Positions 1 to 9,957 of a DNA stretch of 64,000 bases are shown here, piece by piece (the first letter of the stretch is position 1; the number at the start of each line of letters is the position of its first letter). Under the pieces are notes generated by a model. It searched no databases, was not told the origin of the DNA, and saw nothing but the letters and a program-made list of their open reading frames with translations. Where the stretch lies: the NCBI RefSeq assembly GCF_015291705.1, contig NZ_CP030050.1, positions 1,798,001 through 1,862,000 of the forward strand. Direction: 5' to 3'. Position numbers and translations under genes: made by a program. Source of the stretch: Bradyrhizobium arachidis. Lineage in GTDB: Bacteria; Pseudomonadota; Alphaproteobacteria; Rhizobiales; Xanthobacteraceae.

Positions 1-175
1 CAGCCGCCGCATCGGCGTAGGTTGGGTAAACGGGAAAAGTCGTTTTAGATCCCGATGCTGTGTTCCGATGCGAGCCGCAGCTCGATCTAAAACTAGTCGA
101 ATTTCTATAGCTATTCCATGTCACGCCCGTAGCGCCCTTCGGTTCGATGGTTCGCATTTCGGACGTCATGGATGT

Positions 176-1540
176 CTATTCTTCCCGGCTGTGCCGAGGT
201 AGCCGTCGTGGCATTAGGAAGGTTCGTTTATGGTCGGGCGTCAAATTGAGTGGCGCCGTCTCCGGCATCATGAGCATGGCAAAGAGCCCGGCCGCGGCAG
301 CGAAAAGCATGTACCATGCGGGCACGAGTGGGCTCCCGGTGAGGTGGATCAGCCAGGTGACGATCGGTTGAGCTGTGCCTCCGAAAATCGCGATCGCAAA
401 AGCGTAAATCGTCGCGAAGGCGCCGCCACGAATGTTCCTGGGCAAACCTTCGGCCATGCTCACGTAGAAGGCGCTATACGGAATCGTTCCGATCAGGGTG
501 AGGGCGCCGAGACCTCCTAGAAGGGCGAAGGCACTGCGGCTCTCTGCAATCCACAAGAATACCGGATAGGTCATCAGCAATGCGCTGACCTGCGGCCATA
601 TCATGATGCGACGACGGCCTGCGCGGTCGGCGAGCAGGCCGCCCAGCAGTGCTGCAGCAATTCCGCCCGCATTGCTGATGAGCGTGATAGCAAAGGCAAG
701 CGGCGCGGAAACGTGGAGGGTGTTCATCGCGTAGGTGGTCATATATCCCGTCACATAAGTCGTGATCGTGCAGCTGGCCAAGATGACAAATCCCAAGCTT
801 ATGATGCGGCGATCGGCACGCGATTGGCCTCCAGGCTGGGTGACCAGAACGTGCGCCTCGGGCCGATGCAACGTTTCGGGTAAGCCGCTCCGCAGCCAAA
901 GTCCAAACGGCAACGTAGCGGCGCCGAGCGATAGCGCGATCCGCCATCCGTACGCATTGAGCGCTTCGCTTGTCATGGTGAGCGAGAGTATTTCTCCAAC
1001 CAACGCTCCGGCCGTCGCAGCTATCTGTTGGCTCGCGGGCTGAAAGGAGACAGCAAGACCGCGCGCCTCAGCGGGGGCCGCTTCCATCAAGTAGGCGGTC
1101 GTCGGACCCACTTCACCTCCGAGAGCAAAGCCTTGCAGCAAGCGTGCGAAGACGACCAGTGACGGAGCGGCAAGTCCTATTGTCTCATACGATGGAGTGA
1201 TAGCTAACAATAGGACCGCGGCACTCATCATGGTAAAGCTGGCGGTCATCGCGGGCCGTCGGCCGGCCCGATCCGAATACGAGCCGAGGACGATGGCCCC
1301 GATCGGTCTGGTTACAAAACCTGCGCCGAAGGTTGCGAGTGAAAGCATGAGGCTAGCGAAAGAGTCGGTTGTCGGAAAGAATGCTTGGCCGATCTGTATC
1401 GCGAAAAAGCTGTAGGTCCCGAAGTCGTAGAATTCGAGAATATTGCCGATGGTTGCGCCCAACACGGCGCGGCTCGTCAAGCGTTCCTCTGCGGGATCGA
1501 GGACCGGCTCCAGTCTCTCTCGAGTAGATTGCCTCGACAT
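176..1540 (-). CDS. MFS transporter, metabolite:H+ symporter (MHS) type
   Basis: Inner-membrane proton-coupled importer of a small solute, in the family that contains citrate and alpha-ketoglutarate permeases. About twelve hydrophobic stretches are visible. The N-terminal half carries ILEFYDFGTYSF and the loop 2-3 motif GSYSDRAGRRPAM, and the second half repeats it as LADRAGRRRIM. The frame stays open to 1648, but the extra 36 residues are not transporter-like, so I chose the MSRQST start at 1540 (454 aa). It stands alone and reads leftward. The substrate cannot be deduced. A second carrier of the same family lies at 56006. Confidence 0.85.
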   Translation of the reverse strand: MSRQSTRERLEPVLDPAEERLTSRAVLGATIGNILEFYDFGTYSFFAIQIGQAFFPTTDSFASLMLSLATFGAGFVTRPIGAIVLGSYSDRAGRRPAMTASFTMMSAAVLLLAITPSYETIGLAAPSLVVFARLLQGFALGGEVGPTTAYLMEAAPAEARGLAVSFQPASQQIAATAGALVGEILSLTMTSEALNAYGWRIALSLGAATLPFGLWLRSGLPETLHRPEAHVLVTQPGGQSRADRRIISLGFVILASCTITTYVTGYMTTYAMNTLHVSAPLAFAITLISNAGGIAAALLGGLLADRAGRRRIMIWPQVSALLMTYPVFLWIAESRSAFALLGGLGALTLIGTIPYSAFYVSMAEGLPRNIRGGAFATIYAFAIAIFGGTAQPIVTWLIHLTGSPLVPAWYMLFAAAAGLFAMLMMPETAPLNLTPDHKRTFLMPRRLPRHSREE

Positions 1541-2578
1541 CCTCGACCTAATCTGAAGCGCGATTCCGACCCAAGATTTTGGCCAGACAGGACGCACCGT
1601 TGCATTGCGCTGCCCGCTCCCGTCCCTCACGGCCATTTCGCCAGGCAATATGTAGGCTGAAGCGTGTCACGACGAAGCTCACCGTAACGTCTGCAATAAA
1701 AATGCCGGCCTCTCCGCCACCATTTAGCCCTTGATCTGATCGCTGGCCTGGACGGCAAAGACAAATATGCGAACCTGCTGCATTCGTCAGGTGGCTGCAG
1801 ACTTTTGCGCTCTGTGGCGAGTGTGCGACAAAATCGACGGGCGTCGCACACCACTGACGACTCGAGCCATTCCGCCTCGGGCCAGGTTGCGTCCGCTCGG
1901 TGCTTGGACGCTGCGTGGATAAGCTCCGGCAGGAGCCGAAATTGGCGGCGTGGCGCCCCATGCATGCGCCGCTAATGTCGGCGAACCAGGCTTCGGAGAT
2001 CGCCCGCCTGCGCCAGGAGAACGAACAGCTGCGCATGGAGCGCTATCTCTCAAGAAAATCGACCGCGATCTTTGCCGGAACCGGAACAGTCATTTCGGAC
2101 GGCTACAGAGGCCTTGTCGAGAGCTTCGCCGATTCCTGCTCGATGCGCGTCTAAAACGCTACATGGTTTAATTTTACCGAATGCTTTCAGCGATACCCCT
2201 TCCAACGTTTGCGAGGTGAGCCACATGCTCAAGGCAATTCACGCCTAGCAGAGTTGTGAGTGGCCGAACGGACGGCGCAAGCGATCCTCGAGGATCTACG
2301 CACTGCGACGATGAGCAAGGCGGCCGCTGCGCAACATGCCGCCCTTACTAAGAGCCGACTGTCAGGTTTGAGACGGACGTCCAAAAGTCGACACTTACAT
2401 GGGGCGGAAACGCCTGGAGAATCTCCAATATTCAAGCGGCACGCTGCTTGCTCCATCGACAGCCAGCGGACGCAATTCCCGCATGCCCGCGCTTTGACGC
2501 CGAGTATGCATCTTCCGAATTCTTCCCCTCACCTAGCAAGACACTTAAGTCCGGCTGGCTAACTTCAGGACAACTCCC
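1541..2578. other. Gene-poor stretch with one IS remnant
   Basis: About 1 kb without an intact gene. The only recognisable item is the transposase remnant at 1975-2090. A reading frame at 2260-2562 on the plus strand is open, but its product matches nothing I know and has no clear ribosome binding site. Confidence 0.6.
1975..2090 (+). pseudogene. IS3-family OrfA C-terminal remnant
   Basis: Translation gives SANQASEIARLRQENEQLRM followed by a sequence ending KSTAIFAG. This is the leucine-zipper end of IS3-family OrfA transposases, whose usual form is EIARLRxENxxLRMERDILKKxTAxFA. The D-I-L-K position reads Y-L-S-R here and the helix-turn-helix half is missing. No OrfB is left beside it. It is a scar of an old insertion sequence. 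Confidence 0.6.
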
Positions 2579-4702
2579 ATGAAAAGTTCGCTTTTTCTCG
2601 CAGCGTCGCTATCCATGAGCTGTTTGATGGCCGCGGGATTGCCCCAGACGCTAGCGCCTGCGACCGGCACCGAGGATCCTTTTCTTTGGCTTGAGGAGAT
2701 CGAAGGGCCGCGCGCACTGGCTTGGGCTCACACCGAGAACGCCAAGACACTCAATGCGCTCCAATCCGATCTACGTTACCAGCGCTTCTACGGCGAAGCC
2801 CTCTACGTTCTTCAGGCCAAGGACCGGATTCCGTACGTCTCATTGGGACGGCGCGGTCTCGATAATTTCTGGCAGGACGAGAACCAGGTGCGCGGCGTCT
2901 TGCGGCGTACGACGCTTGAAAGCTATCGCACCCAGAGCCCTCGATGGGAGACCATCCTCGACGTCGATGCTCTCGCTGGCGCGGACAAGAAGAACTGGGT
3001 TCTTAAAGGGGTGAGCTGCCTTCCGCCTGAAGAGCGCCTATGCTTGCTCAACCTGTCCGAGGGCGGAAAAGACGCTGTGTTCGTCCGGGAGTTCGACGCA
3101 GTCGCCAAAACCTTCGTCACGAACGGATTTGAATTTCCCGAGGGAAAACAGGAGGTCACTTGGGTAAACCGTGACACGGTCCTAATTGCACGAGATTGGG
3201 GCGAAGGGACCATGACGCAAGCTGGTTACCCTTTCGTTGTGAAGGAGCTCAAGCGCGCTCAGTCGCTCGTGAAAGCGCACGAGGTCTTCCGTGGGGAGCC
3301 GACCGATGTCGAGGCCACACCATTCGTGCTGCGCGACAGTGAAGGCACGATCCATGCGACCGGCGCCATCCGCAGCATCAGTGCGTTCGAGCATGAGTAT
3401 GTTCTCTTTGGGTCCAAGCCGACTAAGCTCAATCTGCCAAAGAAGGCGACCATCGGGGGCATCGCGAGTGGTCGCCTGCTGGTGACGCTAAACGAAGACT
3501 GGATGCCACCGTCCGGAGACACCCCCTTCTCAGCCGGCTCGATCATCTCGTATGACCTGACCGAATGGAAGCAGGATCCGCTGCACGCCAGACCCACGCT
3601 CGTTTTCAAGCCTGGGCCTCGACAAGCGCTCAGCGGATTCACGGCCACAAGAAACTTGTTAATCCTAACGATTCTCGACAATGTTCAGAGTAGGGCGTTT
3701 GTCTACAAGTACCATCAGGGCGCCTGGCAGGTCACGCCTATCCCGCTTCCAGAGAATGCGACTGTCGGTCTGGCTGCGGCATCGCATGAAACGGACGAGG
3801 CGATGTTCACCGTCTCCAGCTTTCTTAGCCCGACGATGCTCTGGTACTTCGATGCTGCAACCGAGCGCCTTGAGACACTGAAGGCGACACCTCCTAGGTT
3901 CGACGCCTCGAGACTTGTCGTCGAACAGTTCGAGGCAATCTCGCGCGATGGCACCCGCATTCCTTACTTTCTGCTACGACCCAAGAGCGCAAGGTTTGAC
4001 GGATCAACTCCAACGCTTCTCTATGGCTATGGTGGGTTTCAGATTCCGCTCTGCCCCTCTTACGCGGGCCTCACGGGACGACTTTGGCTCGAGCAGGGAA
4101 ACGCGTATGTTGTCGCGAACCTGCGCGGTGGCGGTGAGTTCGGGCCCCAATGGCACCAGACTGCTCAAGGCGCAACGAAGCAGCGCACATGGGATGATTT
4201 TATCGCCGTCGCGGAGGACTTGATCCGTCGCAAGATCACTTCTCCCCGCCGGCTGGGCGTCGTCGGCGGTAGCCAAGGAGGCCTCCTGGTAGGGACCGCA
4301 ATCACCCAACGACCCGAGCTCTTCAATGCGGCCATCTTACAGGTTCCGCTGTTCGACATGGTTCGGTTCACCAAGCTGGGCGCCGGAGCCTCCTGGATCG
4401 GCGAGTATGGCGATCCCACCATTCCCGAACAGCGCAAGTGGCTCGAGGCCTACTCGCCCTATCACAGGTTGGTGCCAGGAAAGATCTACCCGGCCCCCTT
4501 CATTCTCACGTCCACCAAGGACGACCGCGTGCATCCAGCGCATGCCCGCAAGGCAGCGGCGAGGCTCGCTGCGTTGGACCAACCGTACCTCTATTATGAG
4601 AATACCGATGGGGGGCATAGCGCCGCCGCCAACCTCATTGAACAGGCACGCCGGATCGCTTTAGAATATACCTATGCATCCCGGCGGCTTGTCGATGAGT
4701 GA
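2579..4702 (+). CDS. Prolyl oligopeptidase family (S9) serine peptidase, exported
   Basis: Serine peptidase of family S9, which cleaves short peptides, often after proline, using a beta-propeller lid over an alpha/beta-hydrolase domain. The 707-aa length fits S9A enzymes. The first ~22 residues form a signal peptide (KSSLFLAASLSMSCLMAAG), so the enzyme is probably periplasmic. The N-terminal DPFLWLEEIEGPRALAW block is typical of S9A. The triad is visible as Ser565 in GGSQGG (usual form GGSNGG), Asp648 in TKDDRVHPAHA and His680 in DGGHSAAA. The ATG at 2579 has AGGA upstream. No operon partner is present. The physiological substrate is unknown. Confidence 0.88.
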   Translation: MKSSLFLAASLSMSCLMAAGLPQTLAPATGTEDPFLWLEEIEGPRALAWAHTENAKTLNALQSDLRYQRFYGEALYVLQAKDRIPYVSLGRRGLDNFWQDENQVRGVLRRTTLESYRTQSPRWETILDVDALAGADKKNWVLKGVSCLPPEERLCLLNLSEGGKDAVFVREFDAVAKTFVTNGFEFPEGKQEVTWVNRDTVLIARDWGEGTMTQAGYPFVVKELKRAQSLVKAHEVFRGEPTDVEATPFVLRDSEGTIHATGAIRSISAFEHEYVLFGSKPTKLNLPKKATIGGIASGRLLVTLNEDWMPPSGDTPFSAGSIISYDLTEWKQDPLHARPTLVFKPGPRQALSGFTATRNLLILTILDNVQSRAFVYKYHQGAWQVTPIPLPENATVGLAAASHETDEAMFTVSSFLSPTMLWYFDAATERLETLKATPPRFDASRLVVEQFEAISRDGTRIPYFLLRPKSARFDGSTPTLLYGYGGFQIPLCPSYAGLTGRLWLEQGNAYVVANLRGGGEFGPQWHQTAQGATKQRTWDDFIAVAEDLIRRKITSPRRLGVVGGSQGGLLVGTAITQRPELFNAAILQVPLFDMVRFTKLGAGASWIGEYGDPTIPEQRKWLEAYSPYHRLVPGKIYPAPFILTSTKDDRVHPAHARKAAARLAALDQPYLYYENTDGGHSAAANLIEQARRIALEYTYASRRLVDE

Positions 4703-5562
4703 TGTTGAGGACTAAGAACTCCTTCAATGATGACGCTCGGCGGACGACGTTATCGGCCGGGGCGTCGGCAAGCCCGTCTTTGCTCATTCTCCGCAGACTG
4801 TGGTATCTGCCTGGGGATGAATTCGAGCGATCAGCTACGCCTCAGTCTCGCCTATCTGTCTCGCTTTTCGTTATCCGCAGTCTCCCAGATTGAGGCTTGC
4901 TGGAATTCCACAAACGCACTGCGACAGTCGACCGATACACAGACTGCGACGAACATGGCAGTACAATATGCAGGCCGAGGTATGGGCGCGCGCAAAGCAC
5001 CGAATTCGCAATTTGACGCACGGGAGACCCACCCTCTAGCGGGGGCGGAGTATCTAGGATGGTATGGTCCGCAACCGACAATATCTTACGGATCAGCAGC
5101 CTGAACCGTCCGGATAATCCTGAAGTCGTGACGGCTGAGGACCGAGAGCATGTCTGAGTGGTTGCAAGAATTTCTGTGGCAGATTGAGCCAGTATTGATA
5201 GCCCAGACGTACGATTGACCGACTGCGCAAAGGCCTGTCAGCTTGCGGTAAGCTATCACAGATACAAAGCCTTTTGGGGTTAACGGAATGTGGCAGGGAC
5301 AGCGCTATTGCTCCAGATCGATCAGCGCCGAGTCAACTTTCCGCTAGTCTCAACGGCAGTGCGGATGTGGTAGGGGCTAGTTGGCCTGGTTTCAGCCCCC
5401 GGGTCGGTTAGGGCCGAGCCGCGCCCGCACTGTTTTACATCTCGCTCCAACCGATCGCGGTGGCCATCTAGACAAGCTTCGCAGGTACTCTGGCGAAAGT
5501 CGGTACACCACCTGAAAAGGTGAGGGCCACGTAATCCATTTCTGCCGCGACGCGCGCAATGA
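4703..5562. other. Gene-free stretch with a degenerate tts-box-like sequence
   Basis: No convincing coding sequence on either strand. The notable element is the tts-box-like motif at 5237-5264. The sequence after it encodes only a 19-codon frame from an ATG at 5289, so no effector gene is recognisable. Confidence 0.55.
5237..5264 (+). promoter_or_regulatory. Degenerate tts-box-like motif
   Basis: Starts GTCAGCTTGCGGTAAGCT and has TA at the expected end distance. Against the tts-box form GTCAGCTTnTCGAAAGCT-N3-C-N4-TA there are about four mismatches (in the TCGA core and at the isolated C). No gene follows, so it may be a relic of a lost effector locus or chance. Confidence 0.35.
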
Positions 5563-5870
5563 GTGGCGTTGGACACATACCGCGACGAGAGCCGCCTGAA
5601 TCGCGAGTTCGGCCGCGATGAAGCCTATGCCATGGAAGAGTTGGTCGCAGAGCTTGGCGCGGCCTTCCTGTCCGCCGATCACGGCCTGAAACCGGAGGTG
5701 AGAGGATCACGCCTCCTATATCACCTCTTGGATCAAGGTGCTGAAGAACGAAAAACGCACGATCGTCAAGACCGCGTCCAATGCCCAACGGGCGCGGACT
5801 TTCTTTATCGGTTTCAGGCCAAAAATTCCGCCGCGGCCTGAGCCACGGCGCGCCTTTTTCTCCCTGAGAC
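5563..5870 (+). pseudogene. ArdC-like antirestriction/zincin protein, C-terminal remnant
   Basis: The frame from 5563 reads FGRDEAYAMEELVAELGAAF then LSADHGLKPEV. Near 5720 the match jumps to another frame reading WIKVLKNEKRTIVKTASNAQ. Both blocks resemble the C-terminal region of ArdC/DUF1738 plasmid antirestriction proteins (EEAYAxEELVAELGAAFL ... WLxVLKxDKRAIFxAASxAQ). The N-terminal DNA-binding domain and the zinc motif are gone. One frameshift plus truncation make it non-functional. It points to past plasmid or conjugative-element DNA here. Confidence 0.65.
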
Positions 5871-6344
5871 CGGCATCGCGAGTAAGGGGCGACTTTGAAT
5901 ATCGAAGTAGTTGTGCGCCTTATCCACGGGCCAGGGTTGTGGGTTCTGCTTGGCCGGAGAGGTGAATGACCGGAGCATGGTTGCTGCCACGCATCGAACG
6001 CGCAACGTCATCATCTTCTCAGACCCGCAAAAGCGGTGAAGAAGCCGCGCAAGTTATCGAGCGGCCAAAGGGCTGTTCATGCCGATTGATCCGACGCACA
6101 TGAGCGCGGGCGGCTCACGACGCGAGAGGAGCCGCCATTCCCCGAGCACGGAGGCACCGAACAGGCTGGAACTTGCTGCAACCGGGAGCGGGGGCTGGTT
6201 AATGCGAGGTTATCTTCTTTTGTCGACAATCGATGACATTTTGAAACGTCGGCAAAAGGCGACATTCTGTTGTCAGAGACGGCGACTTAGACCAATGTGA
6301 GCGATGGCTGACATTTGCTTATCCTCACACCGGTCGCCGTCCGC
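5871..6344. other. Stretch without a recognisable gene
   Basis: About 470 bases between the ArdC remnant and the hipB remnant. Short open frames only, and no RNA gene or repeat that I can see. Confidence 0.4.
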
Positions 6345-6603
6345 GCCGTCATTCGCGACAGACGCGAACGTATCTCAAGCTTGACCAGGCGACACTGGCC
6401 AAGCGGATCGGCGTTAGTCGTCAATTAGGTATGAGGTTGAGCACGGTCATCCCCGCGCAGAACTCGGGCTAATCCTCCGCGTCCTCGATGCTCTCGGCAT
6501 TAAGCTCGATGCAGACAGCAATCCCTCCGCGGGCCGCGGCGTCCCGAAAACCGCCGTCGATCTGGACGCCATCGTGGCGAAAGCCAAAAAAGGCAAGCCT
6601 TAA
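6345..6603 (+). pseudogene. hipB: HipB-like antitoxin remnant
   Basis: Decayed XRE-family helix-turn-helix antitoxin. Fragments in different frames read AVIRDRRER, KLDQATLAKRIGVSRQ (turn helix) and EVEHGHPRAELGLILRVLDA, ending with LGIKLDA. The intervening W-I-N type segment is lost through small deletions. The terminal TAA at 6601 overlaps the ATG of the downstream hipA remnant (TAATG), as in working hipBA pairs. It belongs to a different hipBA lineage from the intact pair at 38254. Confidence 0.65.
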
Positions 6604-7303
6604 TGGCCGAGCTCATTGCACTCTTGGACGGCAACGAAGTCGGCCGTGTCCGAAGTGATGCACGCGGCCGGCTGACCTTTGTCTATGACAATGCATGGCG
6701 CAACGCTGAGGGAGCCTATCCTCTCTCGCTTTCGATGCCGCTTGCCGCTGAGGAGCATGGTCCAGCCGCCATTCAGGCCTTCCTGTGGGGGCTGCTTCCC
6801 GACAATGAGCAGGTGCTCGAGCATTGGGCCAAGAAATTTCAGGTATCAGCGCGCAACGTGTTTGCTCTCATCTCGAACGTCGGTCAGGATTGCGCAGGCG
6901 CCGTTCAGTTTGTCACGCCCGATCGACTGGAGGCCCTGAAAACGGGCCGAGATGACAAGATCGAATGGCTTGACGAGCCGGAAATAGCAAACCGGCTTCA
7001 AGCCTTACGCGAGGATCATGCTGCCTGGCGTCTGCCCGGCGATACGGGTCAATTCAGCTTTGCGGGCGCCCAGCCGAAAACGGCTCTTGTCCTCAAAGAC
7101 GGCAAATGGGGCATTCCGTCCGGCCGCATACCGACCACCCACACAGAAACCGCCGACAGGCCACTTCGATGGTCACGCCGAGAACGAGCATATCTGCCTG
7201 CAGCTCGCGCGAGCCGGGCTCCGGCCGCTGAAACCAAGGTGATGCGCTTCGAAAAGGAAATCGCAATCGCCGTTGAGCGCTACGACCGGCAAGTCAGTGG
7301 GAA
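6603..7303 (+). pseudogene. hipA: HipA-like kinase toxin, truncated by IS21
   Basis: The N-terminal half of a HipA serine/threonine kinase is clear: LIALLDGNEVGRV, PLSLSMPLAAEEH, FLWGLLPDNEQVLEHWAKKF, and the glycine-rich QFSFAGAQPKTALVLKDGKW. After residue ~178 the match continues in a second frame (KPPTGHFDGHAENEHICLQL) and returns to the first at PAAETKVMRFEKEIAIAVER, so two small indels are present. Coding is lost at about 7300, where IS21 sequence begins. The catalytic NxxDH and DxTP regions are absent. The remaining 3' half is not found beyond the IS. Confidence 0.75.
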
Positions 7304-7927
7304 CGACGTGATTAGCATGGCGCCGGTTTCGTAGCGGCGGCTGACCAGCTGGAAGAACAGATGCGCAGCGTCGGGTTCCAGGGGCAGGTAGCCGAGTTCG
7401 TCGACGATCAGTCGTTTTGGCTTTGACAGCGCGAGCAGTTTCTCGTCCAGACGCCGCTCGCCGTGCGCCTTGGCAAGGCCCGCGACCAGCGTCGTTGCCG
7501 TGGTGAACTGCACCGTGTACCCGGCCAGGATCGCCTCTTGCCCGAGTGCAATCGACAGGTGCGTCTTGCCGACGCCTGTCGGACCGAGCAGCAGCACGTT
7601 CTCTCAGTTGGCGATCCAACGTGACGCGGCAAGATCGCGAATCTGCTTTGGGTCGATCGACGGCTGCGCCTCGAAGTCGAAGCCCGCCAGCTCCTTTACG
7701 GCCGGGAAGTGTGCGAGCTTTAGCGCCATCTCGATGCGGCGATGATCCTTGCGCGCGATCTCGCGCTCGCACAGTAGGATCCGCGTCTCACGCGCCGACA
7801 GGTTCGCGCGCGCCGCCTCGTCGAGCGAGTTGTCGAGCTGATCGCGGATGCCGGAGAGCTGCAATCTCGCCAGCATGGCGTCGAGCGGATCCGTCGTTGC
7901 TTCAATTATCTTCTTTGCCCGCGCCAT
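7304..7927 (-). pseudogene. istB: IS21 IstB helper ATPase, nonsense-mutated and truncated
   Basis: IstB is the AAA+ ATP-binding helper of IS21 transposition. From the ATG at 7927 the frame reads through the N-terminal helical region to SRWIAN, then meets an in-frame TGA at 7604-7606. The same frame continues with ENVLLLGPTGVGKTHLSIAL (Walker A) and RLIVDELGYLPL (Walker B). The sequence ends after GAMLITS, where the usual ~40 C-terminal residues are missing at the junction with hipA. A single G-to-T change in a GGA codon would explain the stop. Confidence 0.8.
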
Positions 7928-9169
7928 CAGAAGCTCCCCCCGATCACGGCTTCGTATTCGGCAAGAGGACGCAACAACGAGGGCGGTGGAGACGATCCCG
8001 GCACCGCCGCCGCGATCTCCGCCCGGCGGACCGCACCATTGCGCCCAGCAACAGCATCGAGATGGGAGGAATCGATGATCCGCAGTCGGCGACCTTCCGC
8101 TTGCTTGTGGACCGCAACCTGATGCAATCCATGGCGGATCCGAACCTCGCCGGCTGCGACCGTCACCACCAAGCGCTCGCCGATCAGCCGCCAGGGCACC
8201 GAGTAACTGTTGGTGTCGATCTCGACGGCGCAATCGTGGCCGACAACGCGGGTCAGTTCGCGCAACGATCCGAACGACGGCTGGCCGCCGAGCGGTTTCA
8301 ACCGGTGTGCCTCGTCTCGTGCGAAGCGAGCCATCGACGCCTCGCCGGTCGTGCCGTGGATACGAACGTTCGCAACCTCACGCTCCCACCTGTCGAGATG
8401 CGCCTCGAAAGCCTCCCAGCTCTGGAAGGAATGACCCCAATCGCATTCTTCTTCACGTAGCCAACGCCGCTGTCTTGCCCTTCGTGCGCCCGATAGGGCG
8501 CGCAGGCGCGAGGACGGAAGCCCAATGTTTTGCAAACGCGATAAGCTTGTCGTTGAACTGAACCGATCGGCTCACCGCGTCGTGGCGAACCACGAGCGCC
8601 CGAGGATTGTCCATCAGCACTTCCTCCGGCACACCGCCGAAGGTCGTGAATGTGCTCTCGAGCCCGGCGAACCAATGTTCCTGCCTCTCGGCCCGGAACG
8701 CACGCACATGGAGCCGTCGCGAGTGTCCGAGCGTTGCCACGAACACGAATGCCTTGACTTTCGCCCCTCCGATCTCGACCAGGCGCTCCCCGAAGTTGAT
8801 CTGCAGCTGTCGGCCCGGCGGCGTCTCAAACCGCGTCGTCGCCAGCGCCTCCGCCTTCAGCGCCTGGCGATAGGGCTGCACGGCACGTTGCAGCGTACGC
8901 CGGCTGACTGTCACGCCTTTCTCGGCCAACAGGTCCTGGCGCACCGCGTCGGCATTGCCGCGATGCCGATTGAGCCTCTCGCGCAGCCAACCCTCAAGGC
9001 CGTCGAGACGCTTCGGCCGCTCGGGCGACTTGAACGGCTTCACCCCGCCCGCCGCCACGTAGTCCTTCACCGTGTGATGGCTGCAGCCCGGTTGCCGCGC
9101 AATCCGCTTCAGGCCCCATCCGCACGCCCTCAGGCGCAACATCTCCGCCACGTCATCCGGCGTCTTCAT
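7927..9169 (-). pseudogene. istA: IS21 IstA transposase, frameshifted
   Basis: DDE transposase of IS21. From MKTPDDVAEMLRLRACGWGL (9169) it shows the N-terminal helix-turn-helix, the INFGERLVEIGG catalytic-core start and MDNPRALVVRHD. Near 8480 the match leaves the frame: GVGYVKKNAIG is in a second frame and the C-terminal half (FQSWEAFEAHLDRWEREVAN, HGTTGEASMARF, DTNSYSVPWRLIGERL) is in a third. At least two frameshifts are needed, so no full protein is made. The stop overlaps the istB start. Confidence 0.8.
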
Positions 9170-9290
9170 CACTTGCCCCCGTGGATCACTCCACAGCGAG
9201 CCTTCAGTGATTCGTTCCCGCTTCATTCACTCTCTCCTCAGCTATCCGAGGAGGGGGCAATTCCTCGTGACGCTGAGGGGGCAGTTTTCC

Positions 9291-9690
9291 ATGGCGCGCG
9301 ACACTCTAGAGCGCGCACATCGTTTAAAGAGCATCGGCAAGGACGAATGTAAGGCTGGTACATTTTGCCTGCTACGCGAGCCAGCATAAACATGCCGAAG
9401 CGCGCCCATAATAATCTTTCTGCCCAGGCAAGTAGCAGGAAATCTGCGCCAAGGCCTGACCGACGTTCGAGAATCTTCTAACCCGCGGGGCCGTACGGTT
9501 GGCCGTCTTATTGCTTGCGCTTTAGTGGAGCCCATGGTGCCGCTAAACTTCGCTCGCGCCCCAGGCACCGATCACACTGAATCCACTTCCGGAGCTAGCC
9601 CGCGGAGTGACCCGGCAATCTTGACTAAGATCAAAGGACGCAATTCAGATCCTTTATCCTCTGGTGAACTTAACGGAGGCAAGAGGTCTC
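9291..9690. other. Stretch without a recognisable gene
   Basis: 400 bases after the IS21 end. I see no continuation of hipA here and no RNA gene. A G-rich ribosome-binding region for the next gene lies at 9676-9684. Confidence 0.4.
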
Positions 9691-9957
9691 ATGCGCTACC
9701 TTATCCTTGTCGCAGTGCTCGCACTTCCCATCCTCGTCGGCTCAGGATCGCGTTCGATCGCTGGTTCGCGGGCTCATTCGTACACGCCACCGGTACGCCA
9801 GGATGTTTATTGTCTGCAGGGACGCAGTTGGGGATATCCGGGCAATTGCCAGTTCTCGACCTATGGCCAGTGCATGGCTACCGCATCAGGTACATACGCC
9901 TATTGCGGCATCAATCCGACTTACGCTTTCGAGCGGCAAGGAAGACAATCGCGCTGA
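9691..9957 (+). CDS. DUF3551 small exported protein
   Basis: An 88-aa protein with a signal peptide (MRYLILVAVLALPILVGSGS) and the DUF3551 core: YCLQGRSWGYPGNCQF then STYGQCMATASGTYAYCGIN. The four cysteines of the core are present. DUF3551 proteins are small secreted or periplasmic proteins of unknown function, frequent and multi-copy in Bradyrhizobium. The start at 9691 is chosen because the signal peptide begins there, and GGAGG lies about 10 bases upstream. It has no operon partner. Confidence 0.85.
   Translation: MRYLILVAVLALPILVGSGSRSIAGSRAHSYTPPVRQDVYCLQGRSWGYPGNCQFSTYGQCMATASGTYAYCGINPTYAFERQGRQSR

Larger units (their letters stand above)
7304..9290 (-). mobile_element. Degenerate IS21-family insertion sequence
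   Basis: IstA and IstB genes in the usual order, transcribed leftward, overlapping by one base (TGATG at 7925-7929). The right end contains two related tracts, GAGGGGGCAATTCC and GAGGGGGCAGTTTTCC (9250-9292), like the repeated end motifs of IS21 elements. The left end is cut inside istB, so a terminal repeat is missing. Both genes carry lesions. The element is therefore immobile on its own. Confidence 0.75.

Noticed and set aside
17..36. Single TTACCCAA-like unit (minus strand) near the left edge
   Set aside because: The second unit is out of the 10-bp phase and degenerate; not counted as a sixth site.
4727..5104. 125-aa plus-strand frame
   Set aside because: No family resemblance, no ribosome binding site, competing frames equally open.
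7546..9352. Long plus-strand open frames of 304 and 275 aa
   Set aside because: Antisense to istA and istB of the IS21 remnant.
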